A DNA stretch of 64,000 nt from Glaciihabitans sp. (GCA_025465535.1 JAODMY010000110.1:1-64000); one strand, 5' to 3'; shown: positions 40,300-49,859, numbered from the stretch's first letter. Numbers and translations are program-made. The notes: generated by a model not told the origin, from the sequence alone.

Positions 40300-41664
40300 A
40301 TGTCCACACTTACCCCAACCGTCCAGGATGAGCGCGACGAGCCACGTCGCCCCCGGACCCGGCGGCCTCGAGCCGTACCCCGCAGCATCACCAACCCGGA
40401 ATTCGACTTCGATGTCGCGATCGTCGGTCTCGGCTATGTCGGCCTTCCGACCGCGATCTCGTACCACGCGGGTGGATCCCGAGTCCTCGGACTCGATGCG
40501 AGCGAGGCACGTCTTGCGACCATCACCCACGGTGAAGCCGACCTGCTCGACCGCGACCAGCGTCGCCTCTCGGAGGCACTGACCACCGAGCGACTGCACT
40601 TGACCTCGCATGCAGCCGACCTCGGCCGTGCCGCCGCAGTTGTAATCTGCGTGCCGACTCCGGTGGACCACTACCTGACCCCCGACCTTCGCATGCTCAC
40701 GGCAGCCTGCCAGACCGTGGTCGCGAACGCCGTACCCGGCCAGTTGCTTCTCCTCACCTCGACCACGTACGTCGGATGCACGGATGACCTGCTCGTTGGC
40801 CCCCTGCGAGAGCGCGGCTTCGAAATCGGCGAAGACATCTTCGTCGCTTTCAGCGCAGAGCGAATCGACCCTGGCAATGACGCGGTCGACCAGGAGGCGA
40901 TTCCCCGAGTCGTCGGCGGCGCCACTCCGGAGTGTGAAATCCAGGCGGACATACTGCTGCGCCGATACGCGAACGAGGTGCATCACGTCGGTTCCCTCGC
41001 CGCCGCGGAGATGACCAAGCTCCTGGAGAACACGTTCCGCGCTGTCAACATCGCTCTCGCCAACGAGTTCGCCGACATCTGCGCGCACCTCGGAATCCCG
41101 GTAAACGATGTCATCGACGCCGCCGCGACGAAGCCGTACGGCTTCATGGCGTTCCGGCCAGGGCCCGGCGTCGGCGGCCATTGCATCCCGTGCGACCCGC
41201 ACTACCTCCTCTGGCAACTCCGTCGCGAACGCGTTTCAGCCCCGCTCATCGAGCGCACCATGGCCGAGATCGCCAGCCGCCCCGGCCGCATGGTCGAGCG
41301 GGCACAGGCACTCCTGTCGGAGAACGGCGTTTCGCTGAGCCGAGCCCGCATCCTCGTCGTCGGAATTTCCTACAAGCCGGATGTCGCCGACCTGCGCGAG
41401 TCCCCTGCTCTCGAAATCCTGTCCGCGTTCGCACGCGCCGGTGCTTCCGTCGGTTTTGTGGACAGCCACTTCGAGCAGGTGACCCTCGATTCGGGTGACA
41501 TCGTCCCCGCAACCCGGCGACCCGAGTTCTTCCAGCCCGACCTCGTGCTCATCCACACCCGGCATTCGGACGCCGACCTCGACTGGATCCAGGACTGGCA
41601 TCTTGTGCTCGATCCGCGGTATCCGGATGCTGTGACAAACACCGTTACGGGGGTGACCTCATGA
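40300..41664 (+). CDS. UDP-sugar 6-dehydrogenase (WbpA/WecC-like)
   Basis: 454 residues. It oxidises a UDP-N-acetylhexosamine (or UDP-glucose) to the uronate with two NAD+. After a basic, probably disordered 36-residue extension come VAIVGLGYVGLPTAISY (NAD site), VICVPTPVDHY, TSTTYVGCT, FSAERIDPGND, the Lys/Asn of EMTKLLENTFRAVNIA, and the catalytic Cys in GVGGHCIPCDPHYL. GGHCIP with a following CDPHYL favours the N-acetylhexosamine type. The third domain GISYKPDVADLRESPALEI is also present. ATGA overlap with the epimerase gene begins a three-gene coupled operon. Confidence 0.9.
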   Translation: MSTLTPTVQDERDEPRRPRTRRPRAVPRSITNPEFDFDVAIVGLGYVGLPTAISYHAGGSRVLGLDASEARLATITHGEADLLDRDQRRLSEALTTERLHLTSHAADLGRAAAVVICVPTPVDHYLTPDLRMLTAACQTVVANAVPGQLLLLTSTTYVGCTDDLLVGPLRERGFEIGEDIFVAFSAERIDPGNDAVDQEAIPRVVGGATPECEIQADILLRRYANEVHHVGSLAAAEMTKLLENTFRAVNIALANEFADICAHLGIPVNDVIDAAATKPYGFMAFRPGPGVGGHCIPCDPHYLLWQLRRERVSAPLIERTMAEIASRPGRMVERAQALLSENGVSLSRARILVVGISYKPDVADLRESPALEILSAFARAGASVGFVDSHFEQVTLDSGDIVPATRRPEFFQPDLVLIHTRHSDADLDWIQDWHLVLDPRYPDAVTNTVTGVTS

Positions 41665-42689
41665 GGTCTCTCATCACCGGTGGAGCAGGATTCATCGGTA
41701 GCCACCTGGTTGAACACCTGCTCGCACGCGGCGATTCTGTGATCGTCCTCGACGACCTCAGCACCGGCAACATCGCAAACCTCAGTGCGGTCCGTGATGA
41801 TCCGCGCTTCGAGTTGGTGATCGGCACGATTCTCGATCCGGCCGTCGTGCTCGACTGTGTTTCGAGGTCCGACCGGGTGTTTCACCTGGCAGCGGCAGTG
41901 GGCGTCAAGCTCATCGTCGATGAGCCACTAGCGAGCCTGCGTGCGAACATCCACGGCACCGAGAACGTGCTGGCTGCCTGCGCCGACACCGGTGCGACAC
42001 TCCTGCTCGCGTCAACGAGTGAGATTTACGGGAAGAACGAATCGGACAGCCTCTCAGAGGAGTCCGATCGCATTCTCGGATCGACGCTCAAATCGCGCTG
42101 GAGCTACGCCGCCGCCAAAGGCATCGACGAGGCCTTTGCGCATGCCTACTGGACCCAGTTCGGCCTGCCCGTCTCGATCATTCGCCTGTTCAACACGATC
42201 GGCCAGCGCCAGAAGGGTCGCTACGGAATGGTCGTGCCGAGCCTCGTCGGCCAGGCCCTGCGGGGCGAGCCGCTGACCGTCTTCGGCAACGGGAAGCAGA
42301 CCCGCTGCTTCTCCTCGGTTCACGACATCGTTCCGGCCATCGTGCGGATCGCCGAGTCCACCGTGGCCTACGGCAAGGCGTACAACCTGGGCGGCGCAGA
42401 GGAAATCTCCATCCTCGAGCTGGCCGAGTTGATCATCCGCACCACCGGCAGCACGAGCGAGATCGAACTCGTGGCATACGAGAACGCCTACGGTAGCGGA
42501 TACGAAGACATGCGCCGCCGGGTGCCGGACAACACGCTCTCTCACGAGCTCGTCGGCTTCGTCCCGCGTATTCGCATCGAGGCAATGGTTCGAGAAGTCG
42601 CGCAGAGCCTATCGACGGCGGTGGACGGCGACGACTGGATCATGTCGCAGGCGCACCCTGCGCACGTACCAGCCGGCGCGGTGTCCTGA
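41661..42689 (+). CDS. NAD-dependent sugar-nucleotide epimerase/dehydratase (extended SDR)
   Basis: 342 residues. The extended SDR fold shows LITGGAGFIGSHLVEHLL (NAD loop), FHLAAAVGV, LLASTSEIYGK and YAAAKGIDE, the YxxxK catalytic pair, followed by RLFNTIG and CFSSVHDIVPAI. It is closest in pattern to UDP-hexose/uronate epimerases and UDP-glucuronate decarboxylases. Its placement right after a UDP-sugar dehydrogenase suggests it acts on the dehydrogenase product, for example a C4 epimerisation (inference). It is coupled to both neighbours: ATGA upstream and TGATG downstream. Confidence 0.87.
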   Translation: MRSLITGGAGFIGSHLVEHLLARGDSVIVLDDLSTGNIANLSAVRDDPRFELVIGTILDPAVVLDCVSRSDRVFHLAAAVGVKLIVDEPLASLRANIHGTENVLAACADTGATLLLASTSEIYGKNESDSLSEESDRILGSTLKSRWSYAAAKGIDEAFAHAYWTQFGLPVSIIRLFNTIGQRQKGRYGMVVPSLVGQALRGEPLTVFGNGKQTRCFSSVHDIVPAIVRIAESTVAYGKAYNLGGAEEISILELAELIIRTTGSTSEIELVAYENAYGSGYEDMRRRVPDNTLSHELVGFVPRIRIEAMVREVAQSLSTAVDGDDWIMSQAHPAHVPAGAVS

Positions 42690-44494
42690 TGTGCGGGATC
42701 GTCGCGTGCCGCACAACCGACTCGGCACCCGACTACCTGTGTGAGTCACTCGAAGCGCTCGAATACCGGGGATACGACTCGGTCGGCATCGCGGTTCAGA
42801 CGGTGGGCGGCGGTGCCCTGCGGTTACGGAGCACCCGCCGCGTGGCCGACCTGGTGGAACAGATGGCGGCCGTGGCAACGCGCGAGCTCACGGGTGTCGG
42901 CATCGGCCACACCCGCTGGGCGACGCACGGCGGCGTCTCGGAGCGCAACGCGCATCCGCACACCGACTGCACCGGCTCGGTGCACGTCGTTCACAACGGC
43001 ATTATCGAGAACTGTGATGAACTGCGCGCCACGCTGACGTCCGCGGGTCACCTTTTCTCTTCCGACGTCGATAGCGAGGTGATCGCGCACCTGGTGGAGG
43101 ACGAATTGGCATTCGGTGCCGACCTCGCCGACGCGCTCAGTCACACGATCGACCGCTGCGAAGGTTCCGGCGCGATCGTAGTAATGGATTCGCACTCCGG
43201 GCGGATCGTTGGCGCAAGTCGCCACGCTCCTCTCGTGGTCGCGGCATCGCCGAACGGTTCGTTCCTTGCGAGCGACATCAGCGCGTTCGGGCCGCGAGTC
43301 GCCTCGTTCCAGGTGCTCCGCGATGGCGATGTCGTCGAATTGGCCGCGCCACTGCGCTGGACTGGCATCCGGCCAGACCAGCCAGATGTGGTCACGCACG
43401 AGTGGGCTGGCACCGAGCTCGGTCTGCACGGGTATCCCGACCACATGGCCAAGGAGATCGACGAGCAACCCGAGCTCGCCGCGCGCATCCTCGACCGGGT
43501 CGGTGCCAGTGCGACGAACGGCTCGCTGTGGCGATCCCTCGATCTCCCCGACTTCGACAGGGTCGCGATCGTGGGATGCGGCACCTCGCTCAACGCCGGC
43601 GGGATCGTCGCCGCGGCGTTCCGTCGATTCGGCAGGATGCCCGCTGAGACGGTCATCGCCAGCGAAGCCGCGGAGGCCGTGCTCAGCCCACGCACGCTCG
43701 TCATCGCCATGAGCCAGTCGGGCGAAACCGCGGACATCCTGCGCGCTCTCGATGGTGACAACCTTGCGCTCTGCCAGGTGCTCGCCATCACCAACAATCC
43801 ACACTCGAGTCTCGCTCGTCGCGCGAACGCGATCGTCGAGTGCAGTGCGGGGCACGAAATCGGAGTTGCCGCTACCAAGACGTTTGTCGCCCAGGTGCTT
43901 ACTGGTGTCGCGGTCGCGATCTCTGCGCTGCACGAACTCGGCCGCGTCGACCGCGCGAATACCGAATCGATCCTGGATGACCTTCGTCGGATGCCCGACC
44001 TCCTGGCGCAGTCGCTCACCATTGCGAAAGATGTCGTGCCGCCACTCGCGGCCCAGCTCATCGACGCCCCCGGTGTGATCTTCCTCGGCCGCGGTGCCGG
44101 CGTCGTCTACGCGGCCGAGGGCGCACTCAAGCTCAAAGAGCTGACCTACCGCTGGGCCGAGCACTATCCTGCGGGCGAGCTGAAGCACGGCCCCCTCGCG
44201 CTGGTTGAGGAGGGCACTCCCGTCGTCGTAGTCGACAGCGGGGGCTCAAGGATCGCGGGCAACATCGCCGAAGTTGCCGCGCGCGGTGCGCGGCTCATCA
44301 CGATCGGCGGCGCCGGCAGCACCATCCCGGCGCTCGGCCACAGCCTGATTGCTCCCGTCGATAACGGATTCCAGCCGTGCGGTCCGCTCGAAAGCGTCAT
44401 TCCGATGCAGGTACTCGCCCGGGAGCTCGCCCTCGACCTCGGTCGCGACGTCGACAAGCCCAGAAACCTTGCAAAATCAGTGACTGTGGAGTGA
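42689..44494 (+). CDS. glmS: glutamine-fructose-6-phosphate aminotransferase
   Basis: 601 residues, complete. It makes glucosamine-6-phosphate from fructose-6-phosphate and glutamine, the entry to UDP-GlcNAc. Cys2 (MCGIVACR) is the nucleophile. YRGYDSVGIA, GIGHTRWATHGGVSE and HNGIIENCDELR mark the glutaminase domain. Two SIS domains follow with GCGTSLNAGGIVA, AMSQSGETADIL, GAGVVYAAEGALKLKELTY and the C-terminal DKPRNLAKSVTVE. Being translated with a UDP-sugar dehydrogenase and an epimerase, it is likely a pathway-dedicated copy rather than the housekeeping one; that needs the rest of the genome. Confidence 0.95.
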   Translation: MCGIVACRTTDSAPDYLCESLEALEYRGYDSVGIAVQTVGGGALRLRSTRRVADLVEQMAAVATRELTGVGIGHTRWATHGGVSERNAHPHTDCTGSVHVVHNGIIENCDELRATLTSAGHLFSSDVDSEVIAHLVEDELAFGADLADALSHTIDRCEGSGAIVVMDSHSGRIVGASRHAPLVVAASPNGSFLASDISAFGPRVASFQVLRDGDVVELAAPLRWTGIRPDQPDVVTHEWAGTELGLHGYPDHMAKEIDEQPELAARILDRVGASATNGSLWRSLDLPDFDRVAIVGCGTSLNAGGIVAAAFRRFGRMPAETVIASEAAEAVLSPRTLVIAMSQSGETADILRALDGDNLALCQVLAITNNPHSSLARRANAIVECSAGHEIGVAATKTFVAQVLTGVAVAISALHELGRVDRANTESILDDLRRMPDLLAQSLTIAKDVVPPLAAQLIDAPGVIFLGRGAGVVYAAEGALKLKELTYRWAEHYPAGELKHGPLALVEEGTPVVVVDSGGSRIAGNIAEVAARGARLITIGGAGSTIPALGHSLIAPVDNGFQPCGPLESVIPMQVLARELALDLGRDVDKPRNLAKSVTVE

Positions 44495-44504
44495 GCTTAG
44501 ACAG

Positions 44505-45380
44505 ATGAGACCCCGCCGGTCCGTGACGCTGGCGGCAATCGCGGTGGCGGCGGCCGGGATAGCCGTCCTCTGGTCGTGCACGGAGAAATCCGACACCACC
44601 GTGACGGCTCCCACGCCGTTGCCAACGGCGACGACGTCGTCCCCGCCGCCGATTCCGACACTGACTCCAACGGCAAGTCCAATGCCCACTACGACTCCTC
44701 CCCCGAAACCCCCTCCCGCCCCGGCCAATCCTTACCCGTGGCACACCAACATCGTTTCGACCACATTCTGGGTTGGCGAGATCTTCGATCCCAACGCTTC
44801 CGACGGCAGCCAGGTGATTTCGACCTACGACGCCCACTGGTACGCCAACTACGGCGGGTGCGACGGCGTGGTCGCGAACGGTGACTGCAGCACCGAGAGG
44901 CGCACGGCGCAGAACGGGTACTTCCCGCTCCGGATGACGCCGAAGCAGAACCCGTTCTATCTCGACCTGCCGTTCGATGACATCAACGACCCTGCCGCCT
45001 TCGCGCGTCGCGGCCAGGTGATCCCGTGGGCCACCTCCCCGAAGTACGCACCGTACGTCCGCGATCCCAACCTGAGCCTGATGAAGAATCGCTGGGTCGA
45101 GTTGAAAAAGGGCGGCGCGACCTGTTACGGGCAGATCGAGGATGCCGGCCCCGGAGAATACAACGACGCGAACTACGTCTTCGGCAGCGGTGACGCCCGT
45201 CCGAAAAACCAACGCTATGGGGGCGCCGGACTCGATGTCTCTCCCGCAATAAATGGATGCCTCGGGTTCGCCGAACTGGACGGCGACACCGACCTCGTGG
45301 CGTGGCGTTTCATCGAGGCCAATCAGGTGCCGGCCGGCCCATGGACGCGCATCATCACCTCGACGCCGGTAGAGGAATGA
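44505..45380 (+). CDS. exported protein of unknown function with Pro/Thr-rich linker
   Basis: 291 residues. The N-terminal export signal is VTLAAIAVAAAGIAVLWSC; LWSC is a poor lipobox, so Cys25 lipidation is uncertain. A Pro/Thr/Ser-rich linker (about 33-75) suggests passage through the cell wall. A globular domain follows (about 76-291) with FWVGEIFDPNASDGSQV, FPLRMTPKQNPFYLDLPFDD, CYGQIEDAGPG, YVFGSGDARP and GGAGLDVSPAINGCLGF. Four Cys residues in the domain could form disulfides. I do not recognise the family; a wall-associated hydrolase or binding role is possible. It begins ten bases after glmS, so it is probably the last gene of that operon. Confidence 0.8.
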   Translation: MRPRRSVTLAAIAVAAAGIAVLWSCTEKSDTTVTAPTPLPTATTSSPPPIPTLTPTASPMPTTTPPPKPPPAPANPYPWHTNIVSTTFWVGEIFDPNASDGSQVISTYDAHWYANYGGCDGVVANGDCSTERRTAQNGYFPLRMTPKQNPFYLDLPFDDINDPAAFARRGQVIPWATSPKYAPYVRDPNLSLMKNRWVELKKGGATCYGQIEDAGPGEYNDANYVFGSGDARPKNQRYGGAGLDVSPAINGCLGFAELDGDTDLVAWRFIEANQVPAGPWTRIITSTPVEE

Positions 45381-45468
45381 CCGGTTCGTACGCCCCGCGC
45401 CGCCGCACACCTGTGGCGCGTGTGATTTCCGCCCATTGATCAGCATTTTCACGATCTTCTAGCGGGAG

Positions 45469-45504
45469 TTGCGGGCATCCGCACATTCCTCGCGATCCCC
45501 GCAA
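45469..45504. promoter_or_regulatory. inverted TTGCGGG / CCCCGCAA element, copy 2
   Basis: TTGCGGG (45469-45475), 21 bp containing CCGCACATTCC, CCCCGCAA (45497-45504). It lies about 140 bp before the deacetylase start. GGCATAGTC follows downstream, as GCATAGTC does at copy 1. Confidence 0.5.
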
Positions 45505-45644
45505 GGTTGCCCGCAGAGCGTTGACCGCCCTGTGTACGACAGACAGATTGGCATAGTCAGGCGCGCCCGTTCGAGGGGCATAACGCTTCGCGCTACCCGA
45601 GTGCGACGCGGCCTCGACGAAGCACGTGCGACGAGAGGAACACC

Positions 45645-48600
45645 GTGAACACCACGCCAGGATCATCCGCAAATCACCCGCGCCGTCACCTAATTGCCCA
45701 AGTGTCGGCGACGGTGGTCCTGGCGCTCGTCGCGGCGCTGTCGATCGTTGCGCCGGCCCACGCCGACGACCCGAGCACCCCGGCACCGGTGAGTACATCG
45801 GTAACCACGCCGCCGCCTGCGACGACTCCAGACCCCGCGACCACGCCAGCGCCCGCGCCTGCTACGACACCAGACCCCGTGACCACGCCGGCGCCTGCTA
45901 CGACTCCGGGGCCTGACCCCGTGATACCGGATCCGGTGACCAAGCCCGATCCGAGCGCGACAGCCACGCCTGACCCCGTGACGACTCCGACCCCCACCCC
46001 CACGCCAACGCCAACGCCAACACCCAAGGCGACACCACCATCGATCAATGCCCTTGTGGCGCCCCTCCCGGAGACGGTCGTGAGCCTCACCTTCGATGAC
46101 GGCAACGCCGACACAGTGAGCGCCGCTCCCGTGATGAATGCCGCGGGCATGCACGGCACGTACTACACCAACTCGGGAACGATCGGCCTCCCTGGCTACC
46201 AGACCCGCACCGACCTCAGCTCGCTCTCCGCGGCGGGCAACGAGATCGCTGGCCACACAGTCACCCACCCGGACCTCACCGCATTGTTAAGCGACGAGGC
46301 AAAACGCCAGATCTGCCTCGACCGCGACACGCTGCTCGGCTGGGGCTTCCCGGTCCAGAACTTCGCGTATCCGTTCGCGGCCACCAACGCTTCCGTCGAT
46401 GCAATCGCCCAGGGCTGCGGCTACAACAGTGCACGTAACCTCGGCGACATCCAGTCACGCTTCGGCTGCGCCGGATGCAAGTTCGCGGAAACCATTCCCC
46501 CCGCCAACCCCTACGAGCTCGCGGCAGTCGATGAGGCCGATACCACCTGGACGCTCGCCGATCTCGAGTCGACAGTCACCAATGCCCAGAACAACGGTGG
46601 TGGATGGGTCATCCTCACGTTCCATCACATTTGCTCTAACAACTGTGATCCACTCGCGGTCAGCCCGGAGCTCTTCAGCCAGTTCGTCTCCTGGCTCAGC
46701 ACGCAGTCGGCCAACAACACGACGGTGGAGACCGTCGCGCAGGTCATCGGCGGCACGACCCAGCCCGCCGTTGTCGTGCCTCCGGCCGCCAGTTCCGCCA
46801 CTGTGACCAACCCGAGCTTCGAGACAATCAATGCCACGACCAACCTGCCTGACTGCTGGGCCAAGACGGGCTTCGGCACCAACACGGCGACCTACGACAC
46901 GGTGTCCCCCGGCCACACCGGTAACATTGCCGCTCGCCTCACCGTGAGCGCGTACACCGACGGTGACTCCAAGGTCATGCCGATACTCGATCTCGGCAGC
47001 TGCGCGCCCTCGGCGATACCCGGCACCTCCTATCAACTGAGCGCGTGGTATACCTCGACCGTAAATACCCAGTTCGAGGTCTACCTTCGAACAACGTCAG
47101 GAGGCTGGGTGTACTGGGATGCGAGTCCCTACTTCGCCCCGGCAACGGCCTGGACTGCGGCATCCTGGATCACCCAGCCGATACCCGCCGGCTACGACGG
47201 CATCGACTTCGGCCTCAGCCTGTTCTCGGTCGGCACACTGACAACGGATGACTACTCGCTTACCAAAGACGCGGCACCCGTGACCACGGCAACCGTCAGT
47301 CCCGCCGCGCCCAACGGCACCGCGAGTTGGTACACCAGCCAGCCGACCGTGACCCTGACGACACCGGTCACCGGTCTCGCGACGACGACCCAGTACTCAC
47401 TGGACTCCGGCACGACGTGGCTGCCCTACACGGCTCCCGTGACGATTGCCGCGGGAACCACGACGTTCTCGTATCGATCGACGACCGCGACGCAGACTGA
47501 AGCAACACGCACCCTGCCGTTCAAGGTCGACATCGACCTGCCGGTAGTGACTGCGTCCTTCAATGACACGACCCGTACGTTCAGCGCGAGTGCGACCGAC
47601 GCGACCTCCGGCGTCGCATCCATCCAGTACCGCACCCCCGGCGGCGCCTGGACCACCTACACGACACCGACCACGATCGGCAGCGATTCGACGATGCTCG
47701 AGTTCCAGTCAACCGATGTCGCGGGCAACGTCTCCGCCTCGGTGAATATCGTCGAGGGCGCCAAGACCACCGCGACCGTCTCGCCGGCGGCCGCCGACGG
47801 GCTGGCCGGCTGGTATGTAACCGCGCCGACGGTCACCCTGACTACCGGCGCACCCAGTGCCGGCCAGGTCACGCAATATTCGTACAACGGCACAACCTGG
47901 GGTACTTACTCCGCACCCATCGTGATCCCGGCCGGGATCTCGACCCTGTACTACCGCACCATCAGTACCGGAGTCACTGAACCCACCCAGACGCTTGTCT
48001 TCAAGGTCGACATCGACCTGCCGGTAGTGACTGCGTCCTTCAATGACACGACGCGCACCTTCAACGCGAGTGCGACCGACGCGACCTCAGGCGTGGCATC
48101 CATCCAGTACCGGACCCCCCGCGGTGCCTGGACCACCTACACGACACCGACCACGATCGGCAGCGATTCGACGACGCTCGAGTTCCGGGCAACGGATGCC
48201 GCCGGCAACATCTCCGCTTCGGTGAACATCGTTGAGGGTGCCAAGACCACCGCGACCGTCTCGCCGGCGACGGCGGATGGAGCCGCAGGCTGGTACAAGG
48301 TACGACCGACGGTCACGCTCTCCGCGGGCACGCCCAGCGCTGGCCAGGTCACGCAGTACTCGTTCAACGGCGTAACCTGGGGCACCTACTCAGTGCCGAT
48401 CGTGGTGCCGGATGGGATTTCTACCCTGTACTTCCGCACGATCAGTTCGGGAGTCCCCGAACTTACCCAGACGCTTGCCTTCAAGGTCGACAGCACACCG
48501 CCAGTCGTCACCCCGAAGTTCACTACGGGGACGCGCACGATCAGCGCCACTGCAACCGACGCCACGTCGGGCATTGCATCCATCCAGTACCGGACCCCTG

Positions 48601-49859
48601 GCGGTGCCTGGACTACCTACACGGCACCGACGACCATCGGCAACGATTCGACGCCGCGCGAGTTCCGGGCAACGGACGTCGCGGGCAATGTCTCCGTCTC
48701 GGTAACCATCATCCCGGGCGCCAAGACCACCGCGACAGTCTCCCCGGCGGTAGCGGACGGGCTCGCGGGCTGGTACGTGACACTGCCAAAGGTGACGCTA
48801 TCTGCCGGCACGCCCCCCGCAGGCCAGGTGACGCAGTACTCGTTCAACGGCACAACCTGGGGCACCTATTCAGCACCGATCGTGGTGCCGGCCGGGATCT
48901 CGACCCTGTACTTCCGCACGGTCAGTTCGGGAGTCCCCGAGCCCACCCAGACTCGCGTGTTCTCTGTCGACAACAAGCGGCCAGTGGTCGTCCCGAAGTT
49001 CAATGCGGCGACTCGCACAATCAGCGCCACCGCGACTGACGTGGGATCCGGCGTCGCGAGAATTCAACAGAGCATCTCGGGTGGCCCCTGGACGACCTAC
49101 ACCGGCCCGACACTGACAAGCTCGACCGCGAAGTCGCTCTCCTTCCGGGCAACGGACATCGCGGGCAACGTATCGCTGAGCGTTCCTCTCGCGATCGCGT
49201 TCGGCAACCCCACCTACCCGGATTCGCTCGTTCGTTACATTGACTCCGTCTACAGGGATGTCCTCGGCCGCAACGCCAGCGCACGCGAGTACCCGGGGTG
49301 GGTCAAGCAGATCCTCAACGGGATGCCGCGGGCCAAGGTCGGTGTCGGATTCGTCACCAGCACCGAATACCGAAACCTGATGACGATAGCCGCATACAAA
49401 GCCGTTCTGGGCCGGACTCCAAGCACCGCGGAGGTCGCCGGCTGGGTGACCGCGATGAAGAAGGGCTACACCACCCCCGACGGAATCTGGGAGATCTTCC
49501 TCTCGACCAAGGAGTTCTTCAACGACAGCGGCGCCACCAACGCCGGCTACGTCAACGGTGTCTTCGAGAAGATCGTCGGTCGTGCCGCAACAGCGGCAGA
49601 GCAGGCGAACTGGTCGAAGGTCATCGTCGCCAAGGGCAGCAAAGCCTTCATCAACGCCATCTTCACCTCTCCCGAAGCCGAGCGCGTGCAGGTCAACGCG
49701 GCCTTCGAAAAGTTCCTCGGCCGGGCGGCGAGCACCAACGACCAGAACACCTGGGCAACGTATGTGCGCACCCACGGCCTGCTGTCGCTCCGCGTTCAGT
49801 TGCTGAGCTCAACCGAATACTGGAACCGCGCACAGAAGACACCGGTACCAACGAGTTAG
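45645..49859 (+). CDS. multidomain secreted polysaccharide deacetylase with Ig-like repeats and DUF4214
   Basis: 1404 residues. Signal peptide 1-40 (cleavage after AHA). Pro/Thr linker about 41-130. NodB deacetylase about 143-370: TFDDGN (149-154, Asp151/152) and the His pair in GHTVTH (His204, His208) bind metal; FAYPF is the motif-3 region. A carbohydrate-binding-like module follows (about 385-545). Four 160-residue repeats (about 546-1185) begin TTATVSPA and carry SxDxTxPVV and YRTPGGAWTTY motifs. DUF4214 covers about 1190-1395 (VYRDVLGRNASAREYPGWV and three more LGR-type copies). It probably remodels the locus polymer outside the cell. Start GTG 45645, with AGAGGA upstream. Confidence 0.9.
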   Translation: MNTTPGSSANHPRRHLIAQVSATVVLALVAALSIVAPAHADDPSTPAPVSTSVTTPPPATTPDPATTPAPAPATTPDPVTTPAPATTPGPDPVIPDPVTKPDPSATATPDPVTTPTPTPTPTPTPTPKATPPSINALVAPLPETVVSLTFDDGNADTVSAAPVMNAAGMHGTYYTNSGTIGLPGYQTRTDLSSLSAAGNEIAGHTVTHPDLTALLSDEAKRQICLDRDTLLGWGFPVQNFAYPFAATNASVDAIAQGCGYNSARNLGDIQSRFGCAGCKFAETIPPANPYELAAVDEADTTWTLADLESTVTNAQNNGGGWVILTFHHICSNNCDPLAVSPELFSQFVSWLSTQSANNTTVETVAQVIGGTTQPAVVVPPAASSATVTNPSFETINATTNLPDCWAKTGFGTNTATYDTVSPGHTGNIAARLTVSAYTDGDSKVMPILDLGSCAPSAIPGTSYQLSAWYTSTVNTQFEVYLRTTSGGWVYWDASPYFAPATAWTAASWITQPIPAGYDGIDFGLSLFSVGTLTTDDYSLTKDAAPVTTATVSPAAPNGTASWYTSQPTVTLTTPVTGLATTTQYSLDSGTTWLPYTAPVTIAAGTTTFSYRSTTATQTEATRTLPFKVDIDLPVVTASFNDTTRTFSASATDATSGVASIQYRTPGGAWTTYTTPTTIGSDSTMLEFQSTDVAGNVSASVNIVEGAKTTATVSPAAADGLAGWYVTAPTVTLTTGAPSAGQVTQYSYNGTTWGTYSAPIVIPAGISTLYYRTISTGVTEPTQTLVFKVDIDLPVVTASFNDTTRTFNASATDATSGVASIQYRTPRGAWTTYTTPTTIGSDSTTLEFRATDAAGNISASVNIVEGAKTTATVSPATADGAAGWYKVRPTVTLSAGTPSAGQVTQYSFNGVTWGTYSVPIVVPDGISTLYFRTISSGVPELTQTLAFKVDSTPPVVTPKFTTGTRTISATATDATSGIASIQYRTPGGAWTTYTAPTTIGNDSTPREFRATDVAGNVSVSVTIIPGAKTTATVSPAVADGLAGWYVTLPKVTLSAGTPPAGQVTQYSFNGTTWGTYSAPIVVPAGISTLYFRTVSSGVPEPTQTRVFSVDNKRPVVVPKFNAATRTISATATDVGSGVARIQQSISGGPWTTYTGPTLTSSTAKSLSFRATDIAGNVSLSVPLAIAFGNPTYPDSLVRYIDSVYRDVLGRNASAREYPGWVKQILNGMPRAKVGVGFVTSTEYRNLMTIAAYKAVLGRTPSTAEVAGWVTAMKKGYTTPDGIWEIFLSTKEFFNDSGATNAGYVNGVFEKIVGRAATAAEQANWSKVIVAKGSKAFINAIFTSPEAERVQVNAAFEKFLGRAASTNDQNTWATYVRTHGLLSLRVQLLSSTEYWNRAQKTPVPTS
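47281..49200 (+). repeat. four tandem 480-bp coding repeats
   Basis: Units at 47281, 47761, 48241 and 48721, each exactly 480 bp (160 codons). Units 1 and 2 share a stretch of more than 50 identical bases around 47520 and 48000, beginning TTCAAGGTCGACATCGACCT. This implies recent duplication or gene conversion. Each unit holds two Ig-like half-modules. Confidence 0.9.
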
